A stretch of 64,000 bases of DNA from Bacillus yapensis (GCF_005280205.1 NZ_SUND01000016.1:62001-126000), one strand, 5' to 3'; positions 46,684-55,653 are shown, counted from the stretch's first letter. Notes: generated by a model from the sequence alone, not told the origin. Translations and numbers: made by a program.

Positions 46684-47157
46684 TTATTTTATAATCCCTC
46701 TTAAACGTAGGGTATGTGAAATCGGCTGTTCTGATAGTAGATTACTTAATTGCATATTTAGGTTTTCTAGAATTTCTATTGGGACTGATTGCTCTAACAT
46801 CTTATAAAGGCTATCTTCGATTTTGGTTATTTGCAATACTTTTTCCTTCCCTTCTTTTGATAAGCTTAAGTTAACAAACCTTGAATCCTTTTCACTTGTT
46901 TCTTTTTGAACCCATCCCGTAGTAACTAGTCGATTTATTAATCTTGAGGGACTTTCCGTTTCACAAATTAGCATTGCCCCCAATTCTTTTAGTGAAAGTG
47001 GTTCATTTTCTTGAAGTACTTTCAAAACTTCTGCTTGTGCTCCTGTTACTCCTATTTTTTTAAAAGTTTCCTTAAATATACTCCTCCCTTGCCTTTCTGT
47101 AGCAAGAATCAAATATCGAAAAGTTTCAGCAGGTTTGCTGTTATTTATTTGATTCAT
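46684..47157 (-). CDS. MarR-family regulator
   Basis: 157 residues from the ATG at 47157 (AAAGGGGAT upstream); a start at 47181 is possible. A winged helix with GVTGAQAEVLKVLQENEPLS, LKELGAMLICETESPSRLIN as recognition helix, and the wing KETSEKDSRFVNLSLS. Likely represses its own operon with the lactonase-like gene through the two palindromes at 48027-48068. Confidence 0.9.
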   Translation of the reverse strand: MNQINNSKPAETFRYLILATERQGRSIFKETFKKIGVTGAQAEVLKVLQENEPLSLKELGAMLICETESPSRLINRLVTTGWVQKETSEKDSRFVNLSLSKEGKEKVLQITKIEDSLYKMLEQSVPIEILENLNMQLSNLLSEQPISHTLRLRGIIK

Positions 47158-47173
47158 TCTTATCCCCTTTCTT

Positions 47174-48004
47174 TTATTCAAAAGCTTTCCACTTACTTAA
47201 TAGAATACTCGCTTCAGGATCGTGACCCGAAAGAATAGGAGCATTCTTATTTTGATAAGACCACTCCCTTAATAAACGAATTGTCTGGGGCGACTTTGAC
47301 TTAGCAGTGGAGATTGCAAATGGTATCGTATCTTTCAAATGCTTTTGTGAGAATATCGCATCACCCGCTAAACAAATTGGAGTCTTTCCATTTATCAGCA
47401 TTGACTGGTGACCATGTGTGTGGCCAGGAGTAGGGACTAGTATTAAACTTCCGTCATCAAATAAATCATGCCCCACTTTAAATTCTAGTTCTTTCTTAAG
47501 CTTCTGAAAATGTATAATTCGATACTTCCTTCTCGGAAAATTAAATCGTGACTTTTGATAACCTGAAAAAAATTGAACACCTAATTTATTCCCATCTCGC
47601 CACTCTCTTTCGTTTATTACGAATGACGCATTTGAAAAGTGTTTCATTCCCCCGATATGGTCTGAATGAAGATGACTTAGTACAACATATTTTATATCAT
47701 CTACAGCATATCCCAAATTATTTAATCCGTGTACTATAGAATCCTCTTTCTTAACATTCATCTGACTAATTTTGCGGCTAGGGTCCCAACGATTAGAAAA
47801 ACTGGAATCATTAATTTCTGGATCTTCACCTGTATCAAACAACACTAAGCCTTTGGGATGTTCTATAAGATATGCATTTATAGGTACAGGATCAATCCAA
47901 TTATCGGTGAAAAACAACCAGTATAGAAAATTGCCTTTGTTTTCAACATGCTCTCTATGTAATTGCACAGTTCCTGTTTGAATTCTATGAATATTAATTT
48001 CCAT
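47174..48004 (-). CDS. metallo-beta-lactamase-fold hydrolase (N-acyl homoserine lactonase-like)
   Basis: 276 residues with the dinuclear zinc motif HLHSDHIGG (about 110-118), a third ligand in PTPGHTHGHQSM (about 190-201) and Asp in LAGDA. Closest in look to the AttM/AiiA quorum-quenching lactonase group, but the substrate is not shown by the sequence. TTAGGAGGAGAATAAT before the ATG. It is first in an operon with marR (17 bp apart or overlapping). Confidence 0.85.
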   Translation of the reverse strand: MEINIHRIQTGTVQLHREHVENKGNFLYWLFFTDNWIDPVPINAYLIEHPKGLVLFDTGEDPEINDSSFSNRWDPSRKISQMNVKKEDSIVHGLNNLGYAVDDIKYVVLSHLHSDHIGGMKHFSNASFVINEREWRDGNKLGVQFFSGYQKSRFNFPRRKYRIIHFQKLKKELEFKVGHDLFDDGSLILVPTPGHTHGHQSMLINGKTPICLAGDAIFSQKHLKDTIPFAISTAKSKSPQTIRLLREWSYQNKNAPILSGHDPEASILLSKWKAFE

Positions 48005-48026
48005 ATTATTCTCCTCCTAAAGAAAA

Positions 48027-48068
48027 TAGATGACATGTCATCTATCAATTTAAATGACATGTCATCTA
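48027..48068 (-). promoter_or_regulatory. two MarR-type operators
   Basis: TAGATGACATGTCATCTA is a perfect 18-bp palindrome (48027-48044). TAAATGACATGTCATCTA (48051-48068) is the same with one change. The centres are 24 bp apart, just before the lactonase gene. Confidence 0.8.
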
Positions 48069-48184
48069 TTATCAAACATAAATCCACGGTTTTTAATTTT
48101 AATATTTACCTTTTCCTCTTCCTAAACGCTCTAGCTTAACAATTGTCAATCAAAATAGACCTTATTATGAATTATAATTTCCAA

Positions 48185-48228
48185 GAAAAAAAGCACACCA
48201 TGTCAGAGTCAGGTTTGACAAGATGTGC
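48185..48228 (-). terminator. hairpin with minus-strand T-run
   Basis: GCACA..TGTCA pairs with TGACA..TGTGC, followed by seven T's on the minus strand. Downstream of the broken M23/YVTN genes. Confidence 0.65.
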
Positions 48229-48335
48229 ATTTAATACTTTGTATTTTGTTTTTACGGCTATTTTCAAAACTTTTATTGTAAATCGTTATTAAAGGTTTTA
48301 TTGTCTCTCAAGACTTTTATTGTCACTATACATTA

Positions 48336-48575
48336 CTAAAAGTTAACGTATTTTCTAGGGTTAACCGTGTTTGATTTCGATTGATTCCATGGACCTTCAT
48401 GAATCTCAAAAAGTAAATGTTAGCCAAAAGATTCACCTGTATTTCCTATATAACCTATTAGTTGTCCTTTTTTAACCGTTCCACCTTTAGCTATGTACAT
48501 TCCAGAGTGAAAACCATCAAGTGATCGATTTCCAAATTCTGAGGAAACAAACCTTGTGCATGGCGGGGTAAATGT
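48336..48575 (-). pseudogene. relic of an M23 peptidase
   Basis: Minus-strand reading FVSSEFGNRSLDGFHSGMYI joins directly to AKGGTVKKGQLIGYIGNTGE, lacking the central part of the M23 domain, then meets a stop and continues HLLFEIHEGPWNQ. The HxxxD and HLHFE ligands are incomplete, so it is inactive. An internal deletion and a nonsense codon are visible. Confidence 0.75.
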
Positions 48576-48589
48576 GAGTAATATCAATC

Positions 48590-48903
48590 CCATGAAGATT
48601 TACCCCTAAATCGATTTTCTTTTCAACTTTTCCAGAATTAAAATTGATAATAAATAACCCTCCCTTGTCATAATTACCAGCATAAATTTTTTCACCATCT
48701 AAACTTATTTCAATACCATCTTAATGTTGACTACCTACTTTTATTGTACGAACCACTTCATCACGATCAGTATCAACTACCGAAATCGTTCCATCGTCCG
48801 CATTTGGAATGTAAGCCAAGGGACCTTCCTTCCTTGTAGATATATAAATAATGGCTATAATTATGAAAACACCAATCATTATTGTGCCTACTTTTTTCAT
48901 CAT
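48590..48903 (-). pseudogene. truncated YVTN propeller gene
   Basis: Starts MMKKVGTIMIGVFIIIAIIY (membrane anchor), then AYIPNADDGTISVVDTDRDE as a first YVTN blade. A TAA at 48721 ends the 60-residue frame, but the same frame continues with DGIEISLDGEKIYAGNYDKG and breaks off into the M23 relic. A GAGGATG site and overlap with the previous gene's stop show it was the second gene of an operon. Related to the lipoprotein at 41201-42346. Confidence 0.7.
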
Positions 48904-49454
48904 TTCTGATCCATCCTCTCTTTATCAACTTGAGTAATTTGTTCTAACTCATTTTTCTCCCAGATAAAAGATCTAGATGGAACGTTTTCAATATTATCTA
49001 ATTTTAAAGTAATACGTTCTTTCAATACCGATCCATTCCACTTCAAATTACCAACCATGTGATGAGAGTCTTCATTAGCCACTTCCCAGTCAAATTCACC
49101 TTCCGAAGTTTCATTCTGCCCAAATGAAATTTTTGCAAGTTGTTCTAACTTATATTTAAGTAAATCACCTGTATGTGTGTTAAAAGCTACTTCAAAAAAA
49201 AGTTGTTCGGATGAACTTTTTTCTGGTACTGGAGTTACTTGAATAGTCAGTGTGCCCTGTGAATCAGTCCTTTGTAGTGAATTATTTGTAGCATCCTCTT
49301 TTTTATTTTTTGTTTCGGTACTTTCTATTTGTTTTGCAATTGTATCATCCTCCTGTACAGTTTTTGAAACATTTAATTGACCTATATAAAACCACCCAAT
49401 AAATAAAACGATGAATACTGCCCCTAAATACATTAATAGCATCTTTTTATTCAT
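48900..49454 (-). CDS. hypothetical membrane-anchored protein
   Basis: 184 residues from the ATG at 49454, which has GGTGGAGAT upstream. One N-terminal membrane segment (about 5-25), a polar linker rich in Glu/Lys/Thr (about 35-70), and an outer domain of about 110 residues with VANEDSHHMVGNLKWNG. Probably extracytoplasmic; His-His suggests, but does not show, metal binding. Repeat element 60 bp upstream. Confidence 0.65.
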   Translation of the reverse strand: MNKKMLLMYLGAVFIVLFIGWFYIGQLNVSKTVQEDDTIAKQIESTETKNKKEDATNNSLQRTDSQGTLTIQVTPVPEKSSSEQLFFEVAFNTHTGDLLKYKLEQLAKISFGQNETSEGEFDWEVANEDSHHMVGNLKWNGSVLKERITLKLDNIENVPSRSFIWEKNELEQITQVDKERMDQK

Positions 49455-49509
49455 TTGTTTATCTCCACCTTCCAATCATATTTGGCACAATTATCATCGC
49501 AAAAAAATG

Positions 49510-49527
49510 TGCAGATTTGGTCGAGAA
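49510..49527 (-). promoter_or_regulatory. 11-bp-period repeat upstream of the membrane-anchored protein gene
   Basis: TGCAGATTTGGTCGAGAA: units TGCAGA and TCGAGA 11 bases apart. Confidence 0.45.
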
Positions 49528-49801
49528 CTGAAGAAAATTTTACGAACCATAGGTTTTAAATTCATTTTTTCCGTATCACCTTTGGACTGAAACAGTTTCT
49601 AAAAAATTGGAATTTACAAGTTGATAGGTTTTTATTCTCTTATTTCTAGGCTCAAAAAGTACAACCTTTTTACAATCCATATCTCAAGAGAATATTCAAC
49701 AACCATATGACAGCATTCAAATTTGTGATATTAAAATTTTTTCATGTTTTTACTTTTCAAGGAGATGATAATACTGCATTAAATTTGAGGAGGATTTTGA
49801 T

Positions 49802-50131
49802 ATGCAAATGTCCTATGAAGAATGTATCAAGGCATGTCTTGAATGTATGGAGGCATGTAACAGTTGTTATGATGCCTGTTTAAAAGAAGATGATGTAAAA
49901 ATGATGTCGGATTGTATTCGTTATAACAGAGAGTGTGCTGATATTTGTGCATTAGCAGCACAAGCAATGCAATCTGACAGTCCTTTAGCAAAACATATTT
50001 GCCAATTCTGTGCTGAAATATGTGATGCTTGTGGAAAAATTTGTGAACAACATGGACATGCTGAGCATTGTAGAAAATGTGCAGAAGCCTGCCGTAAATG
50101 TGCAGAAGCTTGTAGAAAAATGGCTTCTTAA
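49802..50131 (+). CDS. Cys-rich four-helix copper-storage protein (DUF326/Csp-like)
   Basis: 109 residues with about 20 Cys spaced at helical positions: CIKACLECMEACNSCYDACL at the start and HCRKCAEACRKCAEACRK at the end. This is the Csp/DUF326 four-helix bundle that stores many Cu(I) ions inside the bundle. No signal peptide, so cytosolic. GAGGAGG before the ATG. Single gene with a strong terminator. Confidence 0.92.
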   Translation: MQMSYEECIKACLECMEACNSCYDACLKEDDVKMMSDCIRYNRECADICALAAQAMQSDSPLAKHICQFCAEICDACGKICEQHGHAEHCRKCAEACRKCAEACRKMAS

Positions 50132-50155
50132 TCCATGACACAAATTAAAAATTAG

Positions 50156-50187
50156 ATGTGGCGACCTTTTAATTGGTCGCCACATTT
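50156..50187. terminator. terminator of the copper-storage gene
   Basis: ATGTGGCGACC pairs with GGTCGCCACAT. Confidence 0.85.
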
Positions 50188-50265
50188 AAATCTAGATACA
50201 GTTTTGAAAAATTAAGATCAATCTATGAATTTCCATAAAACCTTACTCCGATTGTACTTTGTATA

Positions 50266-50496
50266 TTATAAATTCTTTACAATTTGTTCATATTCTCCTT
50301 TGTCAATGTCTCCCCGAGCATAACGGAGCTTTAAAACCTCTAAAGGATTATTGTAACCTTTGTTATTATGTTTTTCTTTTTTAAAGACAATTATGAAGTC
50401 AAGAATAAGTTTTTTGGCTATTTTTATTAATTTGAATAGATCACCTGTCTTCACAAGAAAATAAAAGATTATAATGGAAAAGGTTACGTTTAACAC
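50266..50496 (-). CDS. small SHOCT-domain membrane protein (1 of 4)
   Basis: 76 residues: N-terminal membrane segment, a basic stretch, and a C-terminal SHOCT motif LEVLKLRYARGDIDKGEYEQ. GTG start with AAGAGGTGA upstream. Ten bases after the previous SHOCT gene, so co-transcribed. Confidence 0.75.
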   Translation of the reverse strand: MLNVTFSIIIFYFLVKTGDLFKLIKIAKKLILDFIIVFKKEKHNNKGYNNPLEVLKLRYARGDIDKGEYEQIVKNL

Positions 50497-50508
50497 TCAT
50501 TTCACCTC

Positions 50509-50823
50509 TTACTTTTTAATCGTTTGTAGTATGGATTGAAATTCATCATGTGAAATCTCACCACGGGCATAGCGTAACTTTGCAACCTCTTCTGCCTCAA
50601 TGACTGTAGTATTATTCATTTTAATTGATGAAACCCTAGTTTGTTGTTTTTGATTTCTGAGTAGTAAAAATAGAACCACCCCGATCAGAGCAAACACTAT
50701 TAAAGTCATAAAAGACCCATTAAACATCATGTCAAACGAGTTAAATCCTGATGGCATTCCATTATAACCGTAAAATCCTCCATTACTACCTCCAAAGGAT
50801 CCCATATGTCCTCCATTCATCAT
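50509..50823 (-). CDS. small SHOCT-domain membrane protein (2 of 4)
   Basis: 104 residues: a Gly/Met/Phe-rich N-terminus, a membrane segment (about 35-53), and SHOCT motif VAKLRYARGEISHDEFQSIL. AAAGGAGAAATTAAA before the ATG. Confidence 0.78.
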   Translation of the reverse strand: MMNGGHMGSFGGSNGGFYGYNGMPSGFNSFDMMFNGSFMTLIVFALIGVVLFLLLRNQKQQTRVSSIKMNNTTVIEAEEVAKLRYARGEISHDEFQSILQTIKK

Positions 50824-50863
50824 TTTAATTTCTCCTTTCCTGTGTATAAGTAGTTTATTTGTT

Positions 50864-51052
50864 TTATAACAATTCTTTTAGTTTATTGTATTCTCCCGTT
50901 GAAATTTGACCAGATGCATATCTATAATCGATAACCCCTTTTAGTTCATTTGAGATGTTCGTTTCCTTCGGTTGTATACGGCTATATAATTTTTGTAATT
51001 CACCTGTTTTATACAAATAAAAACCAATAGCCAAAATTAGTAATAAAAACAT
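50864..51052 (-). CDS. small SHOCT-domain membrane protein (3 of 4)
   Basis: 62 residues: membrane segment at the N-terminus and a SHOCT motif GVIDYRYASGQISTGEYNKL. TTGGAGGAATC before the ATG. Confidence 0.72.
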   Translation of the reverse strand: MFLLLILAIGFYLYKTGELQKLYSRIQPKETNISNELKGVIDYRYASGQISTGEYNKLKELL

Positions 51053-51086
51053 ATCTTAGATTCCTCCAATATTCATATTTTTGGGG

Positions 51087-51110
51087 AAGCAGGTCATTAA
51101 CGACCTGCTT
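51087..51110. terminator. terminator inside the SHOCT cluster
   Basis: AAGCAGGTC pairs with GACCTGCTT; separates the exported-protein gene from the last three SHOCT genes. Confidence 0.75.
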
Positions 51111-51120
51111 AAAGTGATAA

Positions 51121-51501
51121 TTATAAACTTCCCATTCCTTTAAAGTTACTGCTTTGAGAAAAACCACCCGTTCCATGCATTCCCTTGTACATTTCTTCGA
51201 GTTGTTGATTGTCTAAATTAGGATGCATCTCACTCATATATGGTTTCATTTGACCAAAGTTTATATTTCCTTCTTCCATGTACTTTTGCATCTTATCAAA
51301 GTTCCCATTTCCTTCATCCATAAACTTTTGCATACTTTCAAAATCGCCGGTCTCCATCATTTCTACCATTTGATTATAACCAGTTCTTTCCTCTTGGCTC
51401 ACTGTATCTTGATTTGGAGTATCTTTATCAGAAAATAGAGATAAACCTGCGCCTCCTGTAAAAGCTATAGTTGCTGCTAAAATACCATTAAAAATATTCA
51501 T
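51121..51501 (-). CDS. small exported protein, paralogue of 15131-15406
   Basis: 126 residues: signal-peptide-like N-terminus, an internal series of three near-repeats (FESMQKFMDEGN, FDKMQKYMEEGN, FGQMKPYMSEMH, about 50-85), then MHPNLDNQQLEEMYKGMHGT. Met and His density suggests metal binding outside the cell. The (F)xQMxPxxxxMHPxL segment is shared with the protein after the first two-component system. AGAAGGAGATTG before the ATG. Confidence 0.75.
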   Translation of the reverse strand: MNIFNGILAATIAFTGGAGLSLFSDKDTPNQDTVSQEERTGYNQMVEMMETGDFESMQKFMDEGNGNFDKMQKYMEEGNINFGQMKPYMSEMHPNLDNQQLEEMYKGMHGTGGFSQSSNFKGMGSL

Positions 51502-51549
51502 GGCTAATCAATCTCCTTCTAATGTTTTTTGTTTCTTAATAGATTCAAC

Positions 51550-51792
51550 TTATATAAGATTTCTTTTTATTTGCTCAAATTCCTCAAAAGAAATTTCGCC
51601 TTGAGCAAGTCTAGACTTAGCAATTTCTAGTGCACTTGAGCTTGCTATTTGCTGGTTCCTATTTTGAGTACCTATTTTTTGATTGTTCATTCCTAAATAG
51701 AAAAGGTAACCTATTAGCAAAACTACTAAAATCATCATAATCGCTCCACCTCCCATTCCAAACATTCCATAACCATGACCTAATCCCATCAT
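51550..51792 (-). CDS. small SHOCT-domain membrane protein (4 of 4)
   Basis: 80 residues: Gly/Met-rich N-terminus, a membrane segment (about 15-33), and SHOCT motif LEIAKSRLAQGEISFEEFEQ. AAAGGAAGGAT before ATGATG. First gene of the cluster, with triple repeat elements 50-90 bp upstream. Confidence 0.78.
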   Translation of the reverse strand: MMGLGHGYGMFGMGGGAIMMILVVLLIGYLFYLGMNNQKIGTQNRNQQIASSSALEIAKSRLAQGEISFEEFEQIKRNLI

Positions 51793-51846
51793 TGTTTTAT
51801 CCTTCCTTTCATATTCTTATCTTACTTCTCATTAATGTAGAATTTA

Positions 51847-51875
51847 TGAGCAACTTATGTAAAAGTTATGGAGAG
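51847..51875 (-). promoter_or_regulatory. triple 11-bp-period repeat upstream of the SHOCT cluster
   Basis: TGAGCA, TGTAAA (TATGTA) and TGGAGA units at 51847, 51858 and 51869, each 11 bases apart. Confidence 0.4.
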
Positions 51876-51941
51876 AAGTTCTCTCATAAATAATAGATTG
51901 TTCACTATTTTACGATTTCTACAATAGTAATTATTACTGGT

Positions 51942-52142
51942 CTAAGATATGGCACTCAGAGAAACATCATAGCACCGAAAATTTCCATATTTATCAAAAT
52001 GAATCCAAATTGTATCCTCGTCTTCATAACTAAAAACTCCTTCTCCTAATTCCCACGATTGACAGCTGCCTGTTAAATAAGGTGTTGAATTTAATATAAA
52101 TTGATTTTGCTCCAATAATCCTTGTTCAACTTTATTAAACAT
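51942..52142 (-). CDS. hypothetical protein
   Basis: 66 residues, soluble, aromatic- and acid-rich (SWELGEGVFSYEDEDTIWIH). AAAGGAG before the ATG. I see no known domain. Repeat elements at 52382-52410 lie 240 bp upstream, so it may be in the same regulon. Confidence 0.6.
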   Translation of the reverse strand: MFNKVEQGLLEQNQFILNSTPYLTGSCQSWELGEGVFSYEDEDTIWIHFDKYGNFRCYDVSLSAIS

Positions 52143-52381
52143 ATCAAAACTCCTTTCACTTTTTTGTTTACTACTATCAATACACTCAATTAATTGATGC
52201 TTCTCTTAATAGCCTTAATACCTTAATTGGAATCAACTAAGAAACTTAATAAAGCAGTCGGTTTGATTTTTTAAGACTCATAATATAATGAAACATCTAT
52301 CGCCTCCTAATTTTTTCTTGTAAAGTTTTATGTTGTTTTCTTTACTTGTTCTTATCTTAAGCAACACTTGTAAAGAACTTA

Positions 52382-52410
52382 TGAGCTAGTTATGGAGAAA
52401 TTATGCGGAT
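52382..52410 (-). promoter_or_regulatory. triple 11-bp-period repeat
   Basis: TGAGCT, TGGAGA and TGCGGA units at 52382, 52393 and 52404. Confidence 0.4.
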
Positions 52411-52487
52411 GTAGGATAACTATTTTTCCTAATTCAAAAAAGGCAAGAAAGTAAGCAAAAAGGGATTAAGTCAAGTGACCTAATCCC

Positions 52488-53855
52488 TTACTGCTTTGGA
52501 ATCTTTACCTCTACAGTTGTACCTACATTTAATTGACTATCTATCTTAATTTCACCTTGATGGGCTTCTACAAGTGCCTTTACGATAGATAACCCAATAC
52601 CAATTCCTCCTGTTTTTCGATCACGTGATTTATCACCTCGGTAGAATCTTTCAAATAGAAACGGGAGGTCAACCTCGCTAATTCCTACTCCTTCATCTCT
52701 GATCATAAAACTAATTTGATTATTTTTTTCCTCTATATAAATCGATACTTGTTTTCCTTTCGATGTATATTGTAGGGCATTATTAACTATATTCGTTAAT
52801 ATTTGAATGATTTTATCACGATCTCCTAAGAACCAATGATGCTTATCCGGGTGTTGAATCTTTAATTCAACTCCTTTATTCATAAACAACGGACTAAATT
52901 GATCTTTTATGAAAGATAATAGATTTCCAGCTTCTAATTTTGTTTTATCCAATCTAATCTGAGGATTTTCAGCCGCCATTAATTTTTCTAACTCATTAAC
53001 TAGACGAACTAACCGCATTAGTTCCTCATGACATTGATCTAATCTCTTTGAATCAGGTTCCCAAACACCGTCTTGAAAAGCTTCAATTTGACTTCTTAGC
53101 GTTGCAAGCGGTGTTCTAAGTTCATGAGCAAAATTTGCTGTAAATTGTTTTCGAAGCGATTCCTCTTTTGCTAAAGATTCTGCAAGCTGATTAAAGGACT
53201 CCCCTAAAGGCTTCATTTCTACTGTCAATTCATCAATAGGGACTTGAGTTCGCCATTGATGATTACGCAACTCAGCAATCGCATTTATTAGTTTTTTAAA
53301 TCCTGTTGTTAGTCTTTTAGAAAATAATAAACTAAATAAGAACGATAAAATGACTATAACCAATACTGCAATGAAAATGTTTCTTTTAATGGATTTCAAA
53401 AAGTTAAAATCCTCACCCATTAATTCTTTGGGATAAAATACCGTCAATTTGCCAACTAATTTATTATTGGTTTTTAATTGATAAGAAGTTGATTGATAAT
53501 CATTGGTATCTGGTGAGGAATGATTACCTTCCATCATTCCCATCATTGAACGCACCGATGTTGTATCAATCAGTAAGTTCCCATTCTCATCATAAAGTCT
53601 ATAGAATATATTTTCCGTCATTGCCTGTTCATGCATCTTATAACTCAAATTTTGATTGATTAGTTTTCCTGTCTCATTAAATTGTTGCAGTGCATCCTCT
53701 TTTATTGATTCGGCACTTTCTTCTCTATTTCTTTTGAGATAATCGGTAAATTGATTTTCAACCCCAAAAAAAATAGTGAAACTTGTAATGAAAATACCAC
53801 TCAAAGAAACAATTAAGAGATAGATTAGAATTCTTGATCTAAGTGTTTGATTCAT
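52488..53855 (-). CDS. sensor histidine kinase
   Basis: 455 residues from the ATG at 53855 (GGGGGAG upstream); it overlaps the regulator's end by 17 bp. Membrane segment (about 11-33), extracytoplasmic sensor with a Met-rich stretch SMMGMMEGNH (about 105-115), second segment (about 160-180), HAMP, TANFAHELRTPLATLRSQ (about 240-257), and G1 (DEGVGISE) and G2 (GGIGIGLSI) boxes. The Met/His stretch in the sensor is compatible with copper sensing. BaeS/CusS-like in layout. Confidence 0.92.
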   Translation of the reverse strand: MNQTLRSRILIYLLIVSLSGIFITSFTIFFGVENQFTDYLKRNREESAESIKEDALQQFNETGKLINQNLSYKMHEQAMTENIFYRLYDENGNLLIDTTSVRSMMGMMEGNHSSPDTNDYQSTSYQLKTNNKLVGKLTVFYPKELMGEDFNFLKSIKRNIFIAVLVIVILSFLFSLLFSKRLTTGFKKLINAIAELRNHQWRTQVPIDELTVEMKPLGESFNQLAESLAKEESLRKQFTANFAHELRTPLATLRSQIEAFQDGVWEPDSKRLDQCHEELMRLVRLVNELEKLMAAENPQIRLDKTKLEAGNLLSFIKDQFSPLFMNKGVELKIQHPDKHHWFLGDRDKIIQILTNIVNNALQYTSKGKQVSIYIEEKNNQISFMIRDEGVGISEVDLPFLFERFYRGDKSRDRKTGGIGIGLSIVKALVEAHQGEIKIDSQLNVGTTVEVKIPKQ

Positions 53856-54546
53856 CTTTTTCTCCCCCAAACTTATAGCCCATTCCAAACACAGTCATGA
53901 TAAATTCAGGGTGACGAGAATCGGTTTCAATTTTTTTTCGCAAGTTTTTTATATGTGTATCAATACTTCTTTCGTATCCTTCAAAATAAACACCATCTTC
54001 TTGAATTTTTTCTAATAAATCAGCCCTACTATAGACTCTCCCCGGATAACGTGCCATCGTAATTAATAGCTTATATTCATTTGGCGTTAGCCCAAGTATG
54101 TCACCATTAAGCTTTACTTCCTTTTTCACATGATCAATCCTAAGTTTATGGTTATTAAAACTGAGTTGATTTACATTCTCCATCTTTTGTGTTCTTCTTA
54201 ATAAGGCCTTTACTCTTACAACCACTTCTCTTGGACTAAATGGTTTTGTCACATAGTCATCCGCACCAATTACAATTCCATTAATCAAATCATCCTCAGT
54301 TGACTTTGCGGTAAGCATTATAATTGGAATATCGCTTTCTTTTCTCACTAACTTACACACCTCTTCACCTGATATATCAGGTAACATCAAATCCAATACA
54401 ATAAGATCTGGACTCTCATCCTTCACTTTTTTTAAAGCTTCAATTCCGTTAGTAGCAAAAGAAATTTTCCAATTTTCCTTTTCAAAATAAGCCTCTAACA
54501 CTTCAAGAATTACCTTTTCATCATCTACCACTAGAATTTTTGTCAT
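53839..54546 (-). CDS. OmpR-family response regulator
   Basis: 235 residues from the ATG at 54546 (GAGGTGAT upstream). Receiver with DDE, Asp in LIVLDLMLPDISG, LTAKS, VTKPFSP; winged helix with RSIDTHIKNLRKKIET and VFGMGYKFG. Operon with the kinase. A repeat element at 54600 lies just upstream but in the opposite orientation to most. Confidence 0.93.
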   Translation of the reverse strand: MTKILVVDDEKVILEVLEAYFEKENWKISFATNGIEALKKVKDESPDLIVLDLMLPDISGEEVCKLVRKESDIPIIMLTAKSTEDDLINGIVIGADDYVTKPFSPREVVVRVKALLRRTQKMENVNQLSFNNHKLRIDHVKKEVKLNGDILGLTPNEYKLLITMARYPGRVYSRADLLEKIQEDGVYFEGYERSIDTHIKNLRKKIETDSRHPEFIMTVFGMGYKFGGEKDESNT

Positions 54547-54599
54547 AAAATAATCACCTCTTATTAGCATATTATCATCTTATTTACGAAAAAAAGTAA

Positions 54600-54619
54600 T
54601 CTCCATAATTTCCACACAA
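54600..54619 (-). promoter_or_regulatory. 11-bp-period repeat upstream of the third two-component operon
   Basis: TCTCCATAATTTCCACACAA on the plus strand; units TCTCCA and TTCCAC(A) 11 bases apart. Confidence 0.4.
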
Positions 54620-54856
54620 CCTACTCTTGGGAACTACATGCTGGAAATCAAAGCTAATTGATTTTAGAAAAAAATTTCCAAAGAGTAGGATGCGACCTGT
54701 CAATTTGTTTGTGCCCTAAACAAGTTAGTCGTGACTTAACATTTTTTAAGATTGAGTTGTTTTCTAAACAGGGAATGTCCTTTCTTAAGGAGCATTCCTT
54801 GTTCTTTGATTATTCAATTAACCACATCTAGATATTACGATCATCACTATAAACAT

Positions 54857-54894
54857 AAAAAACCTTCCATCGCTTCATACGATAGAAGGTTTTG
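54857..54894. terminator. bidirectional terminator
   Basis: AAAACCTTC pairs with GAAGGTTTT, with CGAT/ATCG inside the stem. Confidence 0.75.
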
Positions 54895-54972
54895 TTTTCA
54901 ACGAACAATTAAACTATTTGAAAAGCTCTCTCTAACCTGAAGCAACATATAGAATAATCATTATCACAAATC

Positions 54973-55407
54973 CTACATATTCTTATATAGATCGTCGTAA
55001 CCATTTACAACCTCTTTCTTGTGCTTAAATAAATATTGATATGAACCCCACGCCACATATAGTGAGATCATAAATATGAAAAAGGCTGAAACCATGTGAA
55101 TTACCCCCATCCAACCACGATCTGTATAATACTGGATGTTGCATAAAATAAACAACATAAAACTCCATGCTTTATACTTTTGAGGAACCTCACCAGCAGA
55201 ACCAATAATATACATTAACGCTGGTATATATTCTAAAACCTTGATAAAAGCTAGATGGTTTTTCCAAAATGAAGCATCTACGAAAATAGCCAAACTTGCT
55301 AAAGACGCTTGAATGACGATACTAATCAGAAGGATCCATGCTAAACAACAAAATATGGTTTGAGAATATTTTTGTATTTTAGACCTTGTTTTTTCACTAA
55401 TTTTCAT
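54973..55407 (-). CDS. DUF6220-like four-helix membrane protein
   Basis: 144 residues from the ATG at 55407 (GAAGGAG upstream). Four membrane segments (about 19-42, 55-73, 82-97, 105-128), with LEYIPALMYIIGSAGEVPQK between the second and third; general pattern resembles DUF6220. Function unknown. A repeat element lies 250 bp upstream. Confidence 0.65.
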   Translation of the reverse strand: MKISEKTRSKIQKYSQTIFCCLAWILLISIVIQASLASLAIFVDASFWKNHLAFIKVLEYIPALMYIIGSAGEVPQKYKAWSFMLFILCNIQYYTDRGWMGVIHMVSAFFIFMISLYVAWGSYQYLFKHKKEVVNGYDDLYKNM

Positions 55408-55653
55408 ATAATTATCTCCTTCAAAAAGCATAAAATAAAATACTCATATAAATAATAAATACTATGAAACGCTTACATATTTTCTCAAATAATAAGTAAT
55501 TTGATATTTCCTTTAACAAAAGGCCCGCTCGTTTTTGATAAACTTCTAAAATAGTCAAGTTTATGAATCTTTTACAATAATTTAGATTATTACCTATTAT
55601 TTAATACAAGAATTCAGGCAATGAATAGTTTTAAATAGACTATCAATGAAATA

